This document shows, in pieces, positions 58,566-64,000 of a stretch of 64,000 bases of DNA. Source of the DNA: CALJFL01 sp036961205. GTDB lineage: Bacteria; Pseudomonadota; Gammaproteobacteria; Pseudomonadales; Halieaceae. A program made the position numbers and the translations under genes. Below the pieces are notes generated by a model. The model was not told where the DNA came from and did not search any database. It was given only the letters and a program-made list of their open reading frames with translations. The DNA is taken from contig JBALVI010000006.1 of NCBI GenBank assembly GCA_036961205.1, positions 62,001-126,000 of the forward strand. Reading direction: 5' to 3'. Each line of letters starts with the position of its first letter. Position 1 is the first letter of the stretch.

Positions 58566-59966
58566 TTGCCTGAGTTAGAAACACCCCCGCGAGAATCCAC
58601 CAGCCGCCGTGTCTGGCAGCTGGCATGGCCCAACATCATCTCAAATTTGTTATTTACTTCTGTCGGCTTCATGCACATAAAAATCGTAGCCGGCATAAGC
58701 ACTTCGGCTGTCGCAGCCGTCACCACAGGTCACCGCGTGTTTTTTCTCACCCAGGCCATCTTGATGGGCGTATCGGTCGCATCCACGGCCATGATAGCCC
58801 GAGCCTGGGGCGCAGATGATAAGCACCAGGCGGAAGTGGCCTCATGGACTTCTCTGCTTGCCGCTATCGCACTTGCTGCTGCACTAGCCCTCCCTGCCCT
58901 GTTTGCACCAGAGTTTGTGGCAGGTCTATTTGGACTCGACGCGGAGACCACCCGTTCAGCGGCCGGCTTTATCTTCTGGCTAGGCGTATTCAGCGTCGCA
59001 GCCGCTATCAGTATGAGTTTACAGGCCGCTCTTCGTGCCACCGGTGATGTCATCACCCCGTTGTGGTTCCTGCTGTTCAGCTCCGTGTTTAATGTTCTGT
59101 TTGGCTATTGCCTCGCCTATGGCGTTGGCCCGTTGCCCAAGATGGGCGTGCCGGGTCTGGCGTTAGGGGGAAGTTTCGCGGCATTAATGGTGACTTCTGT
59201 ATTCGTCGCCATGTGGTGGCGCGGTAAGTTCGCACTGAAACCGGTAAAAAGCCTGACCATTGATTGGGGCGTCGCCCGCCAACTGGCGATAATCGGCTCG
59301 CCAGCGGTTATTGAGCAGGCGGTGGTGCAACTGTCCTTCCTGCTGTTTTTTGGAATCGTTGCGCAATATGGAACGGTACCCTTCGCGGCCTACGGTATTG
59401 GTATAACCCTGATTTCATTTCCCATTGTAGTCGGCTTTGGTTTTGGTATTGCAGCTGCCACCCTGGTCGGCCAACGACTGGGGGCTGGTGACCCCGATGG
59501 AGCCGTCGCGGTCGGCTGGCGCTCGCTGCGTATGGCGGTTGGCGCCATGAGTGGCTTATCGCTAATACTTGCCTGGAACGCAGAAAGCCTCGCGAGCTTC
59601 ATGATCAACGACCCCGACGTGGTCGAGCATACCGTTATCTTTATTTATATGATTGCCGCCGCCCAGCCCATGATGGCTTGTGAAGTGGCACTCGCCGGCT
59701 CCCTACGCGGTGCTGGCGATACCCGCTTCCCCCTGCTGGCCACTTTTTGCGGCCTGTTACTTGGCCGCTTACTGCCCGCCTGGTTGTTTGTCAGCCTCGG
59801 CATGTCGGTTTACTGGATATTCGGATCCATGCTGCTCGATTACAGCCTGAAAGCCACCATGCTCATCCACCGCTACCGCTCCAAGAAGTGGCTGACAGTC
59901 GTTATTAACAGCCCATCTAGCGCAAAACTTACCACAGCTGTAGACAGCGACAAAAAAAATACTTAA
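58566..59966 (+). CDS. MATE-family efflux transporter
   Basis: 466-residue inner-membrane protein with 12 predicted helices in two similar halves (about residues 15-225 and 240-455). Landmarks are LAWPNIISNLLFTSVGFMHI, ALRATGDVITPLWFLL and SLRGAGDTRFPLLATF, the paired family motifs. It exports cations or drugs by Na+ or H+ antiport; substrate unknown. The start is probably TTG at 58566, since no in-frame ATG keeps the first helix. Confidence 0.9.
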   Translation: MPELETPPRESTSRRVWQLAWPNIISNLLFTSVGFMHIKIVAGISTSAVAAVTTGHRVFFLTQAILMGVSVASTAMIARAWGADDKHQAEVASWTSLLAAIALAAALALPALFAPEFVAGLFGLDAETTRSAAGFIFWLGVFSVAAAISMSLQAALRATGDVITPLWFLLFSSVFNVLFGYCLAYGVGPLPKMGVPGLALGGSFAALMVTSVFVAMWWRGKFALKPVKSLTIDWGVARQLAIIGSPAVIEQAVVQLSFLLFFGIVAQYGTVPFAAYGIGITLISFPIVVGFGFGIAAATLVGQRLGAGDPDGAVAVGWRSLRMAVGAMSGLSLILAWNAESLASFMINDPDVVEHTVIFIYMIAAAQPMMACEVALAGSLRGAGDTRFPLLATFCGLLLGRLLPAWLFVSLGMSVYWIFGSMLLDYSLKATMLIHRYRSKKWLTVVINSPSSAKLTTAVDSDKKNT

Positions 59967-60023
59967 AGTTGGAATCTTAGACTAACAAGTAGGTTTGCGG
60001 CTCCTCGAGCTCAAAAAGCAACA

Positions 60024-61313
60024 TTGGAATCAGACGATCCCACCTCAGGCAATAAGCCGGTCTCGCCCTTCAACCGGACGGCTCAACACGGCGCCAAGCG
60101 CACGGCCATCCTGTCGCAGGCCGCCATGCTGTTCAATTCCAAAGGCTCTCGCGCCACCACTTTGCGGGATATTGCTGAAAGTCTGGGACTGACAAAGACC
60201 AGCCTGTACTACTATGTCAAAACCAAGGAAGAGCTGATCTACCAGTGCTATATGGCCGCCCTGGAACACCACCACGCTACGCTGGATGCGGTTGAAGCCA
60301 AATATAGTGATCCCCTGGAACGAGCGTCAGCGTTTTTCCTGCAACACTTCGAGAATTCCCGTTCGGCCGGAGATGGTGAGAGCGTGCACATCGCCGCCAT
60401 GCTCGAAATCGCATCCCTCAAAGGCACCCATCGTACCGACGTCGAAACGCAGTACATCAGCATGTTCAAACGCATTCGCGGCTATCTGCGTGAAGGCATA
60501 GCTCAGGGTAAATTGCGCCAGTTTGATGCAACTTCCGCCACCCGCGCCATTCTTGGGTCGGTAGAATGGGTATTTTACTGGCTGCACAATGTGCCCAGCG
60601 ATCAGGTGCGCGGTATTGCGCTAGAGGCCCTGGATATCATTTCCCATGGCATCTACGCAGGCGAGGGCGAGTTTAAAGGCAGTGTTGAAAGACCGCGGCC
60701 AACGGATTCCGCGCAACTACACGGCTTTGATCGGGAGGAGCAAAATCGCCTCAAGCAGGAGGCATTTTACAAAACCGGTACACGATTTTTTAACAGGAAG
60801 GGATTTAACGGCGCCTCCCTGGATGAGATAGCAGAACACTTGAAGGTGTCCAAGGGCGCCTTTTACTATCACATAAAGAACAAAGAAGACCTGCTGTATA
60901 ACTGTTACACCTATTCGGCAGACATCATCAAGTCGATCTACACTGAAGCCATCGACACAGATCTGTCCGGCATGGAAAAAGTGGACGTCAGCTGCCGGCA
61001 GATTTTCTATGCGCAGAATTCGGATCAGGGCCCCTTGATCAGATACAACACAATCACGGCCCTACCACCGCCGCGACGGCGAAAAGTTCTACAGCAAACC
61101 AATGCCAACAATCGAGCCTTTGGTGGCTTTATCGATGCCGGTATTGAAGACGGCAGTATACGAAAAGTCCCTACCTCCGTAGCGCAGAATCTAATTTCAG
61201 GTGCTATCAACGCGGCCATGGACATTAATCTGTGGCGACGTGTCGACGATCTTGATCAAGCTGGCGTCGAGTACTTCGATATATTTTTCAACGGCCTGCT
61301 ACCCCGTAAATAG
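60024..61313 (+). CDS. Double TetR-family regulator (two TetR units in one chain)
   Basis: 429-residue protein with two complete TetR repressor units. Unit 1 (about residues 24-212) has DNA-binding helices RTAILSQAAMLFNSKGSRAT, LRDIAESLGLTKTSLYYYVK. Unit 2 (about 245-429) has QEAFYKTGTRFFNRKGFNGA, LDEIAEHLKVSKGAFYYHIK. Each has its own ligand-binding helices, so one chain can act as a built-in pseudo-dimer. The start is probably TTG at 60024 because there is no ATG before the first HTH. tesB follows after 31 bp, suggesting control of acyl-CoA metabolism. Ligand unknown. Confidence 0.87.
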   Translation: MESDDPTSGNKPVSPFNRTAQHGAKRTAILSQAAMLFNSKGSRATTLRDIAESLGLTKTSLYYYVKTKEELIYQCYMAALEHHHATLDAVEAKYSDPLERASAFFLQHFENSRSAGDGESVHIAAMLEIASLKGTHRTDVETQYISMFKRIRGYLREGIAQGKLRQFDATSATRAILGSVEWVFYWLHNVPSDQVRGIALEALDIISHGIYAGEGEFKGSVERPRPTDSAQLHGFDREEQNRLKQEAFYKTGTRFFNRKGFNGASLDEIAEHLKVSKGAFYYHIKNKEDLLYNCYTYSADIIKSIYTEAIDTDLSGMEKVDVSCRQIFYAQNSDQGPLIRYNTITALPPPRRRKVLQQTNANNRAFGGFIDAGIEDGSIRKVPTSVAQNLISGAINAAMDINLWRRVDDLDQAGVEYFDIFFNGLLPRK

Positions 61314-61344
61314 CTGCATCTTTGCAGCATCAAGGAGTTATTTT

Positions 61345-62205
61345 TTGACACCCGAACTGGAAAAACTAATCAAGTGTCTTGAGGTTGAGCGGGTCGACAA
61401 ATACCTGTTCATAGGCAATAGCCCGAAGAGCCCCAAACGAGTGTTTGGCGGGCAAGTACTGGCACAGTCACTGAACGCGGCCATCCGATCGGTTGACGAT
61501 GATCGAGTTGCGCATTCCATGCACGCCTATTTCTTAAGGCCGGGCGACCCCAGCAAGCAAATCGTATTCGAGGTAGACCCCATCCGGGATGGCCGCACTT
61601 TCGCCACCCGCCGCGTCGTTGCCAAGCAGGACGGCCGCGCGATATTCAATACTTCGGTATCGTTCCAGCTAGAAGAAGAAGGCCTGGAGCATCAAATGGA
61701 CGGCCCCAAGGTGCCAGCACCAGAAGATGTGGAAACAGATCTCGAGTATTGGGAAAACCATGTAAAGGGCAAGCCAGACGCCGTAAAACCACCAACGATC
61801 TCGGTACTTGAGCGCAGGATGATAGAGCGCCGCGACTATAATAATCCAACTCCCGGGGAGCCCATACAGAATATGTGGTTCCGGGTGCCACAGAAGTTGT
61901 CAGACGATCGCGCGCTGCATCAAACCCTATTGGCGTACATATCGGATTACTCGCTGCTGGGTGCAGCCCTGCGCCCCCACCCCTATACCGGGGCCAGTGG
62001 AGATTTGCAATTGGCCAGTCTTGATCATGCGCTTTGGTTTCATCGTGCGTTGCGCGTTGATGACTACTTGTTATACACCATGGACAGTCCCAACTCCGGC
62101 GGCGGTCGTGGTTTCAGCCGCGGAAGCTTCTATACCCAGGACGGCGTTCTGGTAGCCTCTACGGCACAAGAATCGCTGCTGCGGGTACGCAAAAGCGAAG
62201 CCTAG
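61345..62205 (+). CDS. tesB: Acyl-CoA thioesterase II
   Basis: 286-residue double-hotdog thioesterase that hydrolyses medium and long acyl-CoA, the same length as E. coli TesB. Landmarks are FGGQVLAQSLNAAIRSV, HSMHAYFLRPGDPSKQIVFE, FATRRVVAKQDG, LASLDHALWFHR and GFSRGSFYTQDGVLVAS. The TTG start at 61345 was chosen for AAGGAG (61332-61337) and the family N-terminus; the reading frame stays open upstream. It ends convergently with the phosphatase gene, sharing CTAG. Confidence 0.94.
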   Translation: MTPELEKLIKCLEVERVDKYLFIGNSPKSPKRVFGGQVLAQSLNAAIRSVDDDRVAHSMHAYFLRPGDPSKQIVFEVDPIRDGRTFATRRVVAKQDGRAIFNTSVSFQLEEEGLEHQMDGPKVPAPEDVETDLEYWENHVKGKPDAVKPPTISVLERRMIERRDYNNPTPGEPIQNMWFRVPQKLSDDRALHQTLLAYISDYSLLGAALRPHPYTGASGDLQLASLDHALWFHRALRVDDYLLYTMDSPNSGGGRGFSRGSFYTQDGVLVASTAQESLLRVRKSEA

Positions 62206-62909
62206 CGGTAGCTGATCAGGTTTTCGTCTGCTTGCTGCCCCAACACCCGCAGAAATGAGCAATCGTTGAAATACGACAGCGACACCTTGTCACCGTTATA
62301 AAAGATTTGGGTCATAGAAGCGTTGAAGATGGGTTCGTAAAACTTGTAGATCTGGTTGCCTTCCAAACCAAGCACGCCTGCGACCAACGTCGCTATCGTG
62401 CCACCGGAGGTAAAAATACCCACAGTCTTGCCGCCACCTTCGTTGCGCATCACATCGGCAAGAGCAGCGTTGGCATTGCCCGAGTAATCAGCCCAACTTT
62501 GTATGTTGCTCGCATCGCACTCCGGTGATACCCAATGTGTAAACACCGCCTCGATAATCTTTTGATAGTGCTTACTGTTCTTCAGTCCAGTTTTCAATAA
62601 AGCCTGTAAGCGGGGATCCTTGTCCGCCAACTTTGGCAAAAGATGCTTTACGTGCTCGTCGTTGCGAACCTCGTCGAAACGCGCATCAATATGATGCTCA
62701 ACCGCAGCCGGTTGACTCGCCAGGGCCAGCTCAGCCGTTTTACGCTGGCGTTTTAAATCACCACTGTAGGCGGCGTCGAGCACAATATTATTGTCGCGCA
62801 AGTAATGCCCCAGGACTTCAGCCTGACGTTCGCCCAACTCGGAGAGCTTGTCGTAGTCATCTGAGCCAAAAGATGCCTGGCCGTGGCGAAAAAGGTAAAT
62901 GGTCGCCAT
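62202..62909 (-). CDS. Histidine phosphatase family protein
   Basis: 235-residue phosphatase of the phosphoglycerate mutase-like branch. Catalytic RHG lies in IYLFRHGQASFG; the second His lies in the GIFTSGGTIATLV region, where the usual His appears replaced by Ser/Gly, so activity is uncertain. YSGDLKRQRKTAE is the typical Arg motif. The ATG shares one base with the aceK stop (TAATG), so the two are translationally coupled. Confidence 0.85.
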   Translation of the reverse strand: MATIYLFRHGQASFGSDDYDKLSELGERQAEVLGHYLRDNNIVLDAAYSGDLKRQRKTAELALASQPAAVEHHIDARFDEVRNDEHVKHLLPKLADKDPRLQALLKTGLKNSKHYQKIIEAVFTHWVSPECDASNIQSWADYSGNANAALADVMRNEGGGKTVGIFTSGGTIATLVAGVLGLEGNQIYKFYEPIFNASMTQIFYNGDKVSLSYFNDCSFLRVLGQQADENLISYR

Positions 62910-64000
62910 TAGGCAATCTCCGTTTCAGTTTTTGGGGTGCGATCAAATCGCAGTTTGCGGCGATAGGGAAAGAAATCATCCACATAACCGCTTCTAATTT
63001 GCTGTTGTAGCCCTTGCCAGAATTCCGCCTCGTACACATCACTGTGCATTTCGTCGAAGGCCTTGCGAGCACGCTGGTTACCCGAGAAAAACAGGCGAAA
63101 CTCTTCCGGGAAAATATCGTTGGGGCCAACGCTGTACCAGGGCTGGCTGGCCATCTCCTCTTCCTCCGACCGCGGTTCAGGTATTTTACGAAAATTACAA
63201 TCCAGCAGGGGCTGAATTTCATCGTAATCGTAGAACACAACACGACCGTGGCGGGTTACACCAAAATTCTTCAGTAACATATCGCCGGGAAATATATTGG
63301 CCGCCGCCAGTTGCCTGATCGCATTGCCATACTCATCCATAACATCACGTACTTGCTCATCACTGGCATCACGTAAATAAAGATTGAGTGGCGTCATACG
63401 CCGTTCAACATACACATGTTTGATCACCAGCGCAGTGCCGTGTTCCTCAATCATGGACGGCGCGACGGCGCGCAGTTCTTCCATCAACTCATCAGAGAAC
63501 CGTTCGCGGGCAAAAGCCAGATTGGTGAACTCCTGAGTATCGGCCATCCGCCCTACCCTGTCCCAACGCTTCACCAGGGCATACTTCGCCTTTACCTGGT
63601 CCCGCGTCATATCTTTAGGCGGGGTAAATCGGTCTTTGATAATTTTGAACACAAAGTCATAAGACGGCATGGTAAAGACAGTCATCACCATGCCCTTGAT
63701 GCCAGGCGCGATAATGAACTGATCGCTGGTACTGGTCATATGTCGGTAGGCGCAGCGGTGGTAGTAAGTTTTACCGTGCTTGTTGTAGCCCATGGAGCTG
63801 TAAATTTCAGAAATCGGTTTCGCGGGCATCAACTGCTGGAGAAACAGTACATATTGCGAAGGTATGCTCGCATCCACCATGAAATAGGAACGGGTAAAAC
63901 TGAATATGACACTGACCTTATCGGAGCCAAACAATACAGTGTCGACATAGACTTCGCCGCGGTCATTGTGCAGAACGGGTAACACAAAAGGTATTGAAGC
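62909..64000 (-). CDS. aceK: Isocitrate dehydrogenase kinase/phosphatase AceK, partial (N-terminus beyond right edge)
   Basis: Bifunctional enzyme that phosphorylates and dephosphorylates isocitrate dehydrogenase to steer carbon into the glyoxylate shunt. The visible 363 residues are the C-terminal part of a protein usually about 570-580 long. Landmarks are FSFTRSYFMVDASIPSQYV, HMTSTSDQFIIAPGIKGMVM, DMLLKNFGVTRHGRVVFYDY (catalytic and metal site) and SQPWYSVGPNDIFPEEF. The frame is open to the last base, so the start lies outside. The shunt fits growth on acetyl-CoA-yielding substrates such as steroids and fatty acids. Confidence 0.95.
   Translation of the reverse strand, partial: ASIPFVLPVLHNDRGEVYVDTVLFGSDKVSVIFSFTRSYFMVDASIPSQYVLFLQQLMPAKPISEIYSSMGYNKHGKTYYHRCAYRHMTSTSDQFIIAPGIKGMVMTVFTMPSYDFVFKIIKDRFTPPKDMTRDQVKAKYALVKRWDRVGRMADTQEFTNLAFARERFSDELMEELRAVAPSMIEEHGTALVIKHVYVERRMTPLNLYLRDASDEQVRDVMDEYGNAIRQLAAANIFPGDMLLKNFGVTRHGRVVFYDYDEIQPLLDCNFRKIPEPRSEEEEMASQPWYSVGPNDIFPEEFRLFFSGNQRARKAFDEMHSDVYEAEFWQGLQQQIRSGYVDDFFPYRRKLRFDRTPKTETEIA

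Overview
The window is chromosomal DNA from a Gram-negative bacterium, most likely a marine-type gammaproteobacterium. Evidence: a type II secretion operon, lipoproteins and Sec signal peptides, MiaE, FabV, BepA, the homodimeric AceE type of pyruvate dehydrogenase, and AceK. The combination of steroid-nucleus degradation with many acyl-CoA genes would fit a Halieaceae/Spongiibacteraceae-like lineage; that placement is inference. No rRNA, tRNA, CRISPR array or transposase was seen. Both ends cut genes: gspD on the left and aceK on the right.

Layout. (1) 1-9531, minus strand: type II secretion operon in the transcribed order gspE-F-G-H-I-J-K-L-M-C-D, with gspC/gspD last. (2) 9697-23542, minus: a nearly complete module for the steroid C/D-ring (HIP) pathway: fadD3, two Lrp/AsnC regulators, ipdA, ipdB, ipdC, echA20, two acyl-CoA dehydrogenase pairs, fadA6, two SDRs including ipdF. 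A 114-bp palindromic element (13867-13980) splits it. (3) 23693-27418, minus: acyl-CoA ligase, metallo-beta-lactamase-fold hydrolase and fabV. (4) 27586-29480, plus: miaE and a glycosyltransferase-like gene that seems to lack a normal start codon. (5) 29528-41167: housekeeping genes aceE/aceF, a pitrilysin-type lipoprotein protease, a PerM-like permease, tusA, bepA and nadA. (6) 41398-47016, plus: two c-di-GMP (GGDEF-EAL) proteins and a secreted subtilisin. (7) 47349-56053, plus: an accessory, visibly more A+T-rich block with a small exported protein made of 13-residue GYRW repeats, then two very large sensor proteins, each with about 14 propeller repeats, a Y_Y_Y domain, one membrane helix and a kinase core. 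(8) 56140-64000: degenerate ApbE-like protein, enoyl-CoA hydratase, tag, a MATE pump, a double-TetR regulator, tesB, a histidine phosphatase and aceK.

How the genes work together. FadD3 activates the steroid-derived HIP acid; IpdF, IpdC, FadE30 and partners, EchA20, IpdAB and FadA6 then open rings D and C and shorten the product. TesB, FabV and the extra ECH, FadD and TetR genes fit a lipid-oriented metabolism. The type II system would export folded enzymes.

The best candidate for an undescribed system is 45001-56053: a secreted subtilisin, a secreted tandem-repeat protein whose repeat could be released as 13-residue peptides, and two periplasmic-propeller kinases that could sense such a ligand. 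The architecture is read from sequence; the ligand-receptor link is a hypothesis. Two loci encoding c-di-GMP turnover enzymes lie directly upstream.
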